From positions 1 to 18,641 of the forward strand of contig JADHRC010000015.1 in NCBI GenBank assembly GCA_016777645.1: 18,641 bases of DNA, read 5' to 3'. Below are positions 8,322 to 15,659 of this stretch, in pieces. The translations under genes and the position numbers were made by a program. Numbering within the stretch: position 1 is the first letter of the stretch; each line of letters opens with the position of its first letter. The notes below the pieces were generated by a model that was not told the origin of the DNA, did no database searches, and saw only the letters and a list, made by a program, of their open reading frames with translations. This DNA comes from Alphaproteobacteria bacterium. Its GTDB lineage: Bacteria > Pseudomonadota > Alphaproteobacteria > Puniceispirillales > Marisalimonadaceae.

Positions 8322-9995
8322 TTAAAATTTCCACTTTAAAAAATTGTTGTTATACCAACCCACAATTAGTAGTATTAAAATTGGAATAATAATCTGAAAA
8401 AACGTTGCAACACCTAGATCTTGCTTTGATCCACTTAAGGCTAAATTTAATGCTTCTACTGTTAAAGTTGTTACTCTTCCTGCACCAATAAAATACACTG
8501 GTGTGTACAGAGCAAAAGAAACAAGCATACCTATTGCAACAGATAATAAAAAAGTAGGCATTATCATCGGGATTTTTATAAATATTAGTATTTCAAATTT
8601 GTTTTTACCTAGACTTGCAGCAACTTTTAAAAAATCTTTACTAATTTCTCTTAAAGATGGCACTAGAATGATAAAACAATAAGGTATGACGTATAATAAC
8701 TCTACAAAGATCAACGGCACTAAAAAATCACTGAAATTTAATGGTATCAGAAAACTTTGTATTCCAATTAGAAATGAAATTTGTGGTATAAATAAAGGTA
8801 GAAAGATAAACCACTCAATGTATTGTCTCTTTTTCTTCAAACCATCTGTTAGCTCAACCCATATTATTACAAACAAACATGCTAAAAGTGAAACTATTAA
8901 AGAAATAACAATAGAGCTAAATATGATTTTTTTATTTTCATTAAAAAACTCTACAAGATTTTGAATATCTAAAGTTTTAGGAAGAAAATTTGGGAAGTAC
9001 CAATCACCCGCTAAACTCCAGAGAAAAGAGCTTATTAAGACTAGTAATGATAAAAAAAATAAAATTGACACTATTATAAAAGTTAAATTTTTTATCAAAT
9101 TGTTTTTGAATGTTAAGCAATTAACAAAAATTGTAAAAAATAATTTATGACTTACTATTTTCTCTATTAGAACCCAAAACAATATTAAAATGATTATAAC
9201 AAGAAGTTGTATTAACGCCAGATTAGAAGCAATAAATAAAGAATTAGTCTCAGAGGCTTGATATTTTTGTAAAATCTGTATTGCCAATGTTGATGGTGTA
9301 GAAGGAGCTAAAAGTAGTGACATGTCTACTACTGATGCTGTAAAAGCTATCACGATAAAAACAATTAATCTAATTCTCCGATATATCAGTGGGAATAATA
9401 AAAAACACCAAACTGACAAAACTGAATGTTGAAGAGATTTACCCACATTAAAAATTTTCTTAGCAGAAAACTGCTCAATGGCTGATATTGAAACTAAAAT
9501 AAAAAAAGGAATTTCCTTTAAAACTAAACCTAATATTAAAAAAAAACCATAATCATCAGGTATTATAAAAAAATTAGGAGGCCTTTCAAAACCAGTTAAC
9601 CAAGGTGAAAAAATTCTAAAAAATAATCCACTAGGGGTAAATATGAAAATTAAACCAATTGCCATTGTTACATGAGGCATTGCAAGTAACGGTGCTATTA
9701 TTTTTTTTATGAGTTTATAAAGTTTAGTTTCGAAAATATTTAAAATAATCACTTGAGATAAGATTAAAGCTAATAAAGTAGATACAAAACCTGTAAAAAA
9801 AGATAAAAAAATGGACTTTGAAACTCCTGGAATATTAGAAGAAATAACAAAATAATTTAAACTAAACTCGTATTTATCTAAAATTGGAAAATAACCAAAA
9901 GATGGTAATAAGAAACCTAAAATACCAAAAAAGATTGGGGTTACTATAATAGCAATGAGAAGAACGAGTAAAAACTTGTTTAAGTAGCTATACAT
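8322..9995 (-). CDS. ynjC: ABC importer permease, fused two-domain, YnjC/ThiP/FbpB-like
   Basis: Inner-membrane channel of a periplasmic-binding-protein importer. The 557-residue protein carries two permease domains in one chain, with about 12 membrane segments. Each half has an EAA-type loop that would dock an ATPase: around 178-205 (weaker, KKIFNVGKSLQHSVLSVW) and around 455-477 (clear, FLKVAASLGKNKFEILIF). This layout is typical of the ThiP, FbpB and YnjC families. The gene lies 16 bp after its binding-protein partner, without an obvious Shine-Dalgarno sequence. The YnjC name rests mainly on the partner's strong YnjB likeness; the substrate is unknown. No ATPase gene follows, where ynjD would normally lie. 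Confidence 0.85.
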   Translation of the reverse strand: MYSYLNKFLLVLLIAIIVTPIFFGILGFLLPSFGYFPILDKYEFSLNYFVISSNIPGVSKSIFLSFFTGFVSTLLALILSQVIILNIFETKLYKLIKKIIAPLLAMPHVTMAIGLIFIFTPSGLFFRIFSPWLTGFERPPNFFIIPDDYGFFLILGLVLKEIPFFILVSISAIEQFSAKKIFNVGKSLQHSVLSVWCFLLFPLIYRRIRLIVFIVIAFTASVVDMSLLLAPSTPSTLAIQILQKYQASETNSLFIASNLALIQLLVIIILILFWVLIEKIVSHKLFFTIFVNCLTFKNNLIKNLTFIIVSILFFLSLLVLISSFLWSLAGDWYFPNFLPKTLDIQNLVEFFNENKKIIFSSIVISLIVSLLACLFVIIWVELTDGLKKKRQYIEWFIFLPLFIPQISFLIGIQSFLIPLNFSDFLVPLIFVELLYVIPYCFIILVPSLREISKDFLKVAASLGKNKFEILIFIKIPMIMPTFLLSVAIGMLVSFALYTPVYFIGAGRVTTLTVEALNLALSGSKQDLGVATFFQIIIPILILLIVGWYNNNFLKWKF

Positions 9996-10011
9996 ATAAA
10001 ATAATTAAAAA

Positions 10012-11265
10012 TTAATTCTTTGAGCCATACCTTCTTATCCATTCTTCTTCTATGACTTTAACCCAAGAAGGATGTGGTTCTTGAAGTTTCATTTTCAAAT
10101 CTTCATTAGATAAAGTTGCAACACCCCTTGGAATTTGATTAAATTTATTCTTCCACTGATTGTTTAATTTATCCATCGATAATACACTTGGATCTCCCCA
10201 AAAGTTTTTATCCTGTTTTCTTAATTGAGCAATAGGAGAGATTAAAAAATTTATAAAAATTTTTGCTGCTTCTATGTTTGATGAATTATAAGGGATTGTT
10301 AAAAAATGAGTGTTAGCTAGAGTTCCTTTTTCATGTATGTAACTCCTTACAGTTTTAGGCAAACGATTAGCCAAAATAGCGTTTGAAGCGTGAGATATAT
10401 TAAAGGCCATTCCTATATCTATTTCTCTATCTGCTACCAACTCGGTTAGAGCCAAATAATTACTGGGATAACTTTTACCATTCCTCCACAAATAGGGGGT
10501 AACTTCATCTAACCAATCCCAAAGGGGTTGAAGGGCTATTTGATGTTTTGCCTTTTCATAATTTGATTGTAATAAATTTTTATCAGATATTAATTCTATT
10601 AATACTTGCTTTAAAAAACTAGTACCAACAAAGTCCGGCGGCTGAGGAAAAGTGAATCTACCTTTATTACTTAAAATATAATCCTTTAACTCTATAGAGG
10701 ATCTAGGTGGAATTTTTATATACCTACTATCAAAATAAAAGGTAAGTTGAGACAAACCCCATGGCATTTCCATACCTTCAGTATCAACACCAAAGTCATT
10801 AAGAAGATTAGGATTATTTTCAAAATCTAAAAATTTTGAATTGGGGATTTTAAATATCCAGTTTTGGTTAAGAAGTAATCCATTATTTTTCATCATAGAA
10901 AAATTTTCTCCATTAATCCAAACTAAATCTACAGCCCCATTGGTATTTTTTCTTGCATTCTTTTCAGATAATATTCTAGCTACAACATTTGAAGTGTCTG
11001 ATACTTTTACATGCTTTACACTTATATTATATTTTTTTTTAATTTCATCGGATGCCCACTTTATATAACTGTTTATATTTTTATCACCTCCCCATGCATG
11101 AAAAAAAACAGTGTCCCCAGATGATTTATTTAAAATTGCTTCCCATGAATTTTCATTTTCTGAGGCATAAGAGGTTAAAGAGAAAAAAATCAGGCCAAAA
11201 ACAAAAATAAACAAATAAAAATCTAGTAAAAATTTTTTGCTTGTTTTCAATAATTGAAATCCCAT
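10012..11265 (-). CDS. ynjB: ABC importer periplasmic substrate-binding protein, YnjB-like
   Basis: Periplasmic receptor of the importer. The 417 residues begin with a signal peptide: basic start, hydrophobic core at about 14-31, and a likely cleavage after A34 (SYA/SEN). The mature protein shows the YnjB-type blocks FHAWGGDKNINSYIKW (55-70), VKHVKVSDTSNVVARIL (83-99) and VDLVWINGENF (112-122), then MPWGLSQLTFYFD near 166. YnjB belongs with the ThiB/iron-binding group (clusters carrying thiamine, Fe(III), polyamines and similar compounds); the ligand cannot be told from sequence. AAGGAAA lies 7 nt before the ATG. It is first in the unit and divergent from yggT. Confidence 0.88.
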   Translation of the reverse strand: MGFQLLKTSKKFLLDFYLFIFVFGLIFFSLTSYASENENSWEAILNKSSGDTVFFHAWGGDKNINSYIKWASDEIKKKYNISVKHVKVSDTSNVVARILSEKNARKNTNGAVDLVWINGENFSMMKNNGLLLNQNWIFKIPNSKFLDFENNPNLLNDFGVDTEGMEMPWGLSQLTFYFDSRYIKIPPRSSIELKDYILSNKGRFTFPQPPDFVGTSFLKQVLIELISDKNLLQSNYEKAKHQIALQPLWDWLDEVTPYLWRNGKSYPSNYLALTELVADREIDIGMAFNISHASNAILANRLPKTVRSYIHEKGTLANTHFLTIPYNSSNIEAAKIFINFLISPIAQLRKQDKNFWGDPSVLSMDKLNNQWKNKFNQIPRGVATLSNEDLKMKLQEPHPSWVKVIEEEWIRRYGSKN

Positions 11266-11284
11266 TTTAAAATTTCCTTAAAGT

Positions 11285-11312
11285 TAGACAATTTTTTCTT
11301 TTAAACTATAGT
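11285..11312 (+). promoter_or_regulatory. Sigma70-like promoter for the yggT-folD-etfBA unit
   Basis: TAGACA (11285-11290) and TATAGT (11307-11312) are separated by 16 nt, and each matches consensus at five of six positions. Transcription would begin near 11319, about 50 nt before yggT. The -10 lies in ACTATAGT, which reads the same on both strands, so it could also serve ynjB, though no good -35 was seen on that side. There is no TPP or cobalamin riboswitch-like structure in this 102-bp spacer. Confidence 0.6.
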
Positions 11313-11367
11313 AATCTAGTTTTTAAATATTATTTGAAAGAAATATCATCAATTCACCATAGTTAAT

Positions 11368-11652
11368 ATGAACGCTTTATTAATACTCATCAATGAAATC
11401 ATAACTTTATATCTATACACACTATTTGTGTATGTGATTATGAGCCTTCTTATTCAATTTCAAATGATAAATAGTTATAACAAAATAATAAATACTATTT
11501 TTAGAGCCCTTATTTCCATTCATGAACCTTTGTTAGGTAAAATAAGACAATTTATACCTTCACTTTCAGGAATCGATTTGTCTCCAGTAATTGTTATTTT
11601 ATTATTAAGTTTTTTAAAAAATTTAATCCAAGATTTTAGAATGGGATTATAA
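11368..11652 (+). CDS. yggT: YggT family membrane protein
   Basis: A 94-residue inner-membrane protein of unknown molecular function. It has two membrane segments (about 2-30 and 68-86) around a short amphipathic part, and the family block FRALISIHEPLLGKIRQFIPSLSGIDLSPV near 46-75 (F-R-x-x-x-x-x-x-E-P-L-L, then P-x-x-x-G-I-D-x-S-P). YggT proteins are found with cell-division or proline-synthesis genes in many bacteria; here the neighbour is folD, 9 bp downstream. No clear Shine-Dalgarno precedes the ATG. It is first in the six-gene unit. Confidence 0.9.
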   Translation: MNALLILINEIITLYLYTLFVYVIMSLLIQFQMINSYNKIINTIFRALISIHEPLLGKIRQFIPSLSGIDLSPVIVILLLSFLKNLIQDFRMGL

Positions 11653-11661
11653 ATTAGGCTT

Positions 11662-12573
11662 ATGAAAAATTTAGATAAGATTATTGATGGTAAGTACTAT
11701 GCAGATAAATTACTCAAAAAAGTCCACCCTCTTTGTGAAAATTTCTTCCTTAAATTTAATCGTAAGATTTGCCTTGCCGTCATTCTAGTAGGTGAAGACC
11801 CAGCAAGTAGAGTTTATGTTAAAAACAAGCTTCTCACAGCCGAAAAAAATAATATTAAATCTATTGAAATTATTCTGCCAACTGAAACGTCTGAAGATGA
11901 ACTGCATAAAGAAATTGTTTCACTTAATGAAGATATGACAGTAGATGGGATATTAGTTCAACTTCCTCTTCCAAAACATATTTCTGAGAAAAACGTTATA
12001 AATAGTATTGATCCAAACAAGGATGTAGATGGTTTCCACCCTATAAACTTTGGGAAACTTTACATGGGCAATCCTAACTTCATTCCCTGCACACCCTTAG
12101 GATGTTTATATGTAATTAAAAATGAGCTAAAACAAATAACAGGTAAACATGCTGTAATAATAGGAAGATCCAATATTGTTGGGAAGCCTATGGCATCACT
12201 TTTATTGTCGTCTAACTGCACTGTTACTATAGCTCATTCAAAAACTAAAAATCTTAAAGAACATTGCATCAGAGCGGATATTTTGATTGCTGCTGTTGGC
12301 TGCCCAGAAATGATAGACGATACATACGTAAAAAAAGACGCAATTGTTGTAGATGTAGGAATTAATAGATTAGAACCTTCTGAAGAAAACAAAAAATCAA
12401 AACTTGTTGGTGATGTGAACTTCACAAAGGTCATAAATAAGGTTAAAAAGATTACTCCTGTACCTGGTGGAGTTGGTCCAATGACAATAGCATGCCTTAT
12501 GCATAACACGGTAAAGGCAGCATACAAAAATGAAGGTCAAAATTTTATTGATATACTAGAAGGATATCTATAA
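11662..12573 (+). CDS. folD: Bifunctional methylenetetrahydrofolate dehydrogenase / cyclohydrolase
   Basis: Interconverts 5,10-methylene-, methenyl- and 10-formyl-tetrahydrofolate with NADP in the cytoplasm, supplying formyl groups for purines and initiator tRNA. The 303 residues hold all key parts: SRVYVKNKLLTAEKN (49-63) with the catalytic Y52 and K56 at the same numbers as in E. coli, VDGILVQLPLP (94-104) with Q100, DVDGFHP (121-127) with D121, PCTPLG (152-157), the NADP site IIGRSNIVGKPMA (176-188), and the C-terminal PVPGGVGPMT (276-285). Its stop overlaps the next start by one base (TAATG), indicating translational coupling. Confidence 0.97.
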   Translation: MKNLDKIIDGKYYADKLLKKVHPLCENFFLKFNRKICLAVILVGEDPASRVYVKNKLLTAEKNNIKSIEIILPTETSEDELHKEIVSLNEDMTVDGILVQLPLPKHISEKNVINSIDPNKDVDGFHPINFGKLYMGNPNFIPCTPLGCLYVIKNELKQITGKHAVIIGRSNIVGKPMASLLLSSNCTVTIAHSKTKNLKEHCIRADILIAAVGCPEMIDDTYVKKDAIVVDVGINRLEPSEENKKSKLVGDVNFTKVINKVKKITPVPGGVGPMTIACLMHNTVKAAYKNEGQNFIDILEGYL

Positions 12574-12776
12574 TGGAATGGTATAACGCTATACTTTACG
12601 TTTCTATGATAATGGTTGTTCTTATTCTTGCTTGGGGATTAATAACTATGGCTAGAGGTGGAGAATACAATAAATCAAAAAGTAATCTTTTGATGAGGTA
12701 TAGAATTGTTTTTCAAGCTTTTGCTATCTTAGTTTTTGTATCCATACTAATGTATAAGAAATATTCTAATGGTTAA
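12573..12776 (+). CDS. Small two-helix HIG1-domain (hypoxia-induced gene 1) membrane protein
   Basis: A 67-residue inner-membrane protein with two hydrophobic helices (about 4-26 and 45-62) joined by a polar, basic loop, RGGEYNKSKSNLLMRYRIVFQ-like, which carries the HIG1-type arginines and the L-M-R-x-R-I-x-F-Q pattern. The mitochondrial relatives (HIG1A, Rcf1) bind and stabilise cytochrome c oxidase and its supercomplexes, so a role at the terminal oxidase is likely but inferred. It overlaps folD by 1 nt and the adenosyltransferase gene by 8 nt. The same trio of HIG1 gene, adenosyltransferase and etfB occurs in other alphaproteobacteria. Confidence 0.85.
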   Translation: MEWYNAILYVSMIMVVLILAWGLITMARGGEYNKSKSNLLMRYRIVFQAFAILVFVSILMYKKYSNG

Positions 12777-13359
12777 ATTAAATAAAATTTATACTCGTAC
12801 CGGCGATGACGGAACAACCGGTTTGACTGATGGTAGTAGAGTATCAAAACACTCGTCAAGACCTCAAGCATATGGAACCGTTGATGAATTAAATTCGTCT
12901 TTAGGTTTAGTTTTTCTGTCTTTAGATAAAAAGAATACTAAAAAAGAAATTGAAATTAAGAGCTTAGTTAGAAACATTCAAAATGACTTGTTTGATCTTG
13001 GAGCTGACCTGTCAACACCTATATCAGATGAAACACCAAAATATAAACCTCTTAGAATTAGCAAAAACCAAGTTGAAAAAATTGAAAAAAAAATTGATAA
13101 ATACAATAACCAGTTAAAACCACTAAATTCATTTATTCTTCCTGGTGGTTCAGAAGCTTCTTCTTTATTTCATATCTCAAGAACCATTGCTCGAAGAGCT
13201 GAGAGAGACGTGTCATTATTATCTAGTAAAGAAAAAATCAATAAATATTCACTGGTTTATTTAAATAGATTATCAGATTTACTATTTGTTTTAAGTAGAG
13301 TTTTAAATGAAAATGGATTAAACGATGTATTATGGGTACCTGGTTTAAATCAAGAATAG
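12769..13359 (+). CDS. pduO: ATP:cob(I)alamin adenosyltransferase, PduO type
   Basis: Transfers the adenosyl group of ATP to cob(I)alamin, giving coenzyme B12, in the cytoplasm. The 196 residues show the PduO family in full: the N-terminal ATP loop TRTGDDGTTGL (9-19), YGTVDELNS (35-43), FILPGG (122-127), the arginine helix SRTIARRAERDV (137-148) and YLNRLSDLLFVLSR (164-177). It is not related to the CobA/BtuR type. The product serves enzymes such as methylmalonyl-CoA mutase or B12-dependent ribonucleotide reductase, neither encoded here. Its start lies inside the end of the HIG1 gene, and etfB follows after 27 bp. Confidence 0.95.
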   Translation: MVKLNKIYTRTGDDGTTGLTDGSRVSKHSSRPQAYGTVDELNSSLGLVFLSLDKKNTKKEIEIKSLVRNIQNDLFDLGADLSTPISDETPKYKPLRISKNQVEKIEKKIDKYNNQLKPLNSFILPGGSEASSLFHISRTIARRAERDVSLLSSKEKINKYSLVYLNRLSDLLFVLSRVLNENGLNDVLWVPGLNQE

Positions 13360-13376
13360 TGATAATTTTTAAAAAT

Positions 13377-13380
13377 GGAG
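13377..13380 (+). promoter_or_regulatory. Shine-Dalgarno deciding the TTG start of etfB
   Basis: GGAG lies 6 nt before TTG at 13387. The in-frame ATG at 13375-13377 overlaps this GGAG and has no Shine-Dalgarno of its own. Starting at TTG gives MKVLVPVKRVVDYNVK, exactly the usual beginning of alphaproteobacterial EtfB. Confidence 0.8.
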
Positions 13381-13386
13381 TTTAAT

Positions 13387-14136
13387 TTGAAAGTTTTAGT
13401 GCCTGTAAAAAGAGTTGTTGACTATAACGTCAAAGTTAGAGTTAAAAATGATAACTCAGGAGTTGAATTAGACAATGTTAAAATGTCGATGAATCCTTTT
13501 GATGAAATTGCAGTAGAGGAAGCTTTAAGACTAAAAGAAAAAGGTATAGCTACAGATGTTATAGCTATTTCTATTGGATCCTCACAAGTACAAGAAACTA
13601 TAAGAAATGCCCTTGCTATGGGGGCTGACTCAGGAATTTTTGTTGAAACGACTGAAGTTTTAGAACCACTTAATATTGCTAAAATTATTTCATCTATTGC
13701 TATAAAGGAGAAATTTGATCTTTTGATTTTAGGCAAACAAGCTATTGATGATGATATGAATGCCACAGGACAGATGATAGCTGCTTTATTAGATTGGCCA
13801 CAAGCAACCTTTGCTAGCAAAATTGAAATTAAGGAAAAAAAAGCTATCGTTAGCAGAGAGGTTGATGGCGGTATTGAAAACATTGAAATCAGATTACCAG
13901 CAGTCATTAGTACAGACCTAAGATTAAATGAGCCTAGGTATGCAAGTCTACCAAACATAATGAAGGCAAAGAAAAAACCAATCAATCAAATTACAATAGA
14001 AGATCTCAATATTAATATTAAAAACAGATTAGATATTCTAAAAGTTGAGGAACCAGCCAAACGTCAATCTGGAATAATGGTCCAAAACGTAGAAGAATTG
14101 GTAGATAAATTAAAAAATGAAGCTAAAGTAATATAA
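13387..14136 (+). CDS. etfB: Electron transfer flavoprotein, beta subunit
   Basis: With EtfA forms the soluble heterodimer that takes electrons from acyl-CoA and other dehydrogenases and passes them to ETF:ubiquinone oxidoreductase. From the TTG start it has 249 residues, the normal length. Visible are the N-terminal KVLVPVKRV strand, the AMP-site region with DDMNATGQ (about 120-127), and the beta-subunit signature VDGGIENIEIRLPAVISTDLRLNEPRYASLPNIMKAKKKP-like block near 160-200 (key residues V-D-G, L-P-A-V, L-N-E-P-R, P-N-I-M-K-A). A start at ATG 13375 would add four residues not usual in the family. etfA follows after 18 bp. Confidence 0.96.
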   Translation: MKVLVPVKRVVDYNVKVRVKNDNSGVELDNVKMSMNPFDEIAVEEALRLKEKGIATDVIAISIGSSQVQETIRNALAMGADSGIFVETTEVLEPLNIAKIISSIAIKEKFDLLILGKQAIDDDMNATGQMIAALLDWPQATFASKIEIKEKKAIVSREVDGGIENIEIRLPAVISTDLRLNEPRYASLPNIMKAKKKPINQITIEDLNINIKNRLDILKVEEPAKRQSGIMVQNVEELVDKLKNEAKVI

Positions 14137-14154
14137 GCTAAGAAGGGTTTTAAA

Positions 14155-15084
14155 ATGAAAATACTTGTTGTAGCCGAACATAATAACTTAGAATTATTAC
14201 CATCTACTTTACATACGGTTAGCGCTGCTAATATTATTGGTTCATCAGATTTGCTAGTGGTAGGTAGCAATTGCCAAAACGTCATAAATTCATGTAGTAA
14301 GATAAATGGTATTAATAATGTTTTATTTTGTGATAATGAAATCTACAAAAACCCATTAGCGGAGAATGTATCTATCCTTATAAAATCTATTGCAAAAGAA
14401 TATTCTCATATCTTGTTTCCTAATACAGCCAATGGTAAAAATATTGCGCCTAGACTAGCCGCTCTTTTAGACGTAATGGTAATACCGGACATAATTGAAA
14501 TTATTGATGATTCTACATTTAAGAGACCTATTTATGCAGGTAATGCTATTGCAACATACAAAAGTAATGATAATTGTAAAGTAATTACTGTTAGAACCAC
14601 AGCTTTTGAAAAAGCAGAGTTAAAAAGTGAAGAAAGTGAAATTCTACCATTAGAACCCGCTACTAATTCTGAGTTATCAAAATATATTAGTTCAGAACTT
14701 TCTAAATCTGAAAGACCAGAATTAACTGCAGCTGATATTGTTGTTTCTGGCGGTAGAGGCCTAGGATCGAGTGAAAATTTTAAAGTTCTTGAAAAATTAG
14801 CTGACAAGCTTGGAGCTGCCATGGGTGCAAGTAGAGCCGCTGTAGATGCAGGTTATGTTCCAAATGATTGGCAGGTTGGACAAACTGGTAAAGTTGTTGC
14901 ACCAAATTTATACATTGCAGCTGGTATCTCTGGAGCAATACAACACTTAGCTGGAATGAAAGATAGCAAAGTTATAGTTGCTATTAATAAAGATGAAGAA
15001 GCACCTATATTCACAGTTTCAGATTATGGTCTATCTGATGATTTATTTAAAGCAGTTCCAGAAATGGAAAAATTAATAGAATAA
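14155..15084 (+). CDS. etfA: Electron transfer flavoprotein, alpha subunit
   Basis: The FAD-carrying partner of EtfB. The 309 residues show a variable N-terminal domain (1-190) and the conserved C-terminal FAD domain: VVSGGRGLGSSENF (196-209), MGASRAAVDAGY (233-244) with the arginine that contacts FAD, and GQTGKVVAPNLYIAAGISGA (252-271) followed by IQHLAGM. AAGG lies about 11 nt before the ATG. It is the last gene of the unit starting at yggT. Its final 12 bases overlap the end of tlpA on the other strand, and no hairpin terminator was seen here. Confidence 0.97.
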   Translation: MKILVVAEHNNLELLPSTLHTVSAANIIGSSDLLVVGSNCQNVINSCSKINGINNVLFCDNEIYKNPLAENVSILIKSIAKEYSHILFPNTANGKNIAPRLAALLDVMVIPDIIEIIDDSTFKRPIYAGNAIATYKSNDNCKVITVRTTAFEKAELKSEESEILPLEPATNSELSKYISSELSKSERPELTAADIVVSGGRGLGSSENFKVLEKLADKLGAAMGASRAAVDAGYVPNDWQVGQTGKVVAPNLYIAAGISGAIQHLAGMKDSKVIVAINKDEEAPIFTVSDYGLSDDLFKAVPEMEKLIE

Positions 15085-15606
15085 ATCTTTTACTTGTCTA
15101 ACGATTATTTCGTCTCCCCATTTTAATATTCCTTCGTGAATTGACAATACATTGCCTTTATTATCTACAAAAACAGTAGTTGGAATACCCCTTAGTTTTA
15201 AAGATTTAAAAATACTCATTTTTTTATCAAAAAAATGAGACAAATTAGATGCGCCATTTTTTGATAAAAACTTAATTTGGTCTTCTATATTTTTTTTATC
15301 TATTGAAATAGTTAAAATTTCTATATCATGTTTTTTGATTTTAGACTGAAGCAAACTCAAATCTGGAAGCTCTTTTTTACATGGAATACACCAGGTTGCC
15401 CAAAAATTTATTACATATCCTTTAGTTTTTAAATTTTTATTAAATTTTAAATTTGATTGATTTCCTTTATGATCAAGAACTGTGATGTTTGGGAATTGGA
15501 CATAATTATCAAGCCTTTTTAAGATCTCAGATGCGAAGGCGTTTATACTTAAAATAATGAAGAAGAATAATAATATTATTTTTTTGTATAAATTTGATGT
15601 ATGCAT
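15073..15606 (-). CDS. tlpA: TlpA/ResA-family thiol-disulfide oxidoreductase, exported
   Basis: A periplasmic or membrane-anchored thioredoxin-like protein of 177 residues. It opens with a signal or anchor helix (hydrophobic about 9-24, possible cleavage at AFA/S, residues 23-26). The redox motif is WCIPC (C73, C76) in FWATWCIPCKKELP, and the cis-proline is in RGIPTTVFVDNKG (P142). Relatives reduce disulfides for cytochrome c maturation (CcmG, ResA) or, for Bradyrhizobium TlpA, for copper loading of cytochrome oxidase; which applies here cannot be decided, though ctaA and the HIG1 gene make the oxidase role attractive. It is divergent from argH and overlaps etfA by 12 bp tail to tail. Confidence 0.92.
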   Translation of the reverse strand: MHTSNLYKKIILLFFFIILSINAFASEILKRLDNYVQFPNITVLDHKGNQSNLKFNKNLKTKGYVINFWATWCIPCKKELPDLSLLQSKIKKHDIEILTISIDKKNIEDQIKFLSKNGASNLSHFFDKKMSIFKSLKLRGIPTTVFVDNKGNVLSIHEGILKWGDEIIVRQVKDLFY

Positions 15607-15659
15607 GTTAAAAATTAATTTAAACTTATTAAAACTGATGTTTCATTATAAATAAAAAT
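15607..15659. promoter_or_regulatory. Divergent promoter region of tlpA and argH
   Basis: These 53 bp are the only non-coding DNA between two genes pointing away from each other. TATAAA (plus, 15646-15651) and TATAAT (minus, complement of 15645-15650) overlap one another, so -10 elements for both directions could share the same bases. No convincing -35 was found for either, so the exact promoters are uncertain. Confidence 0.35.

Noticed and set aside
11266..11367. TPP or cobalamin riboswitch in the ynjB/yggT spacer
   Set aside because: Considered because YnjB relatives include thiamine binders and a B12 gene is downstream. There is no CTGAGA-type thi box or B12 box, and 102 bp holding promoter elements leaves little room.
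13422..13985. A 187-codon open frame antisense to etfB
   Set aside because: It is a composition shadow of a well-conserved gene, with low-complexity Ser/Ile/Leu content and no recognisable motif.
15190..15320. Possible hairpins in the T-rich part of tlpA as a terminator for etfA
   Set aside because: The inverted matches are short and AT-only, lie inside coding sequence and are not followed by a suitable T-run after a stable stem.
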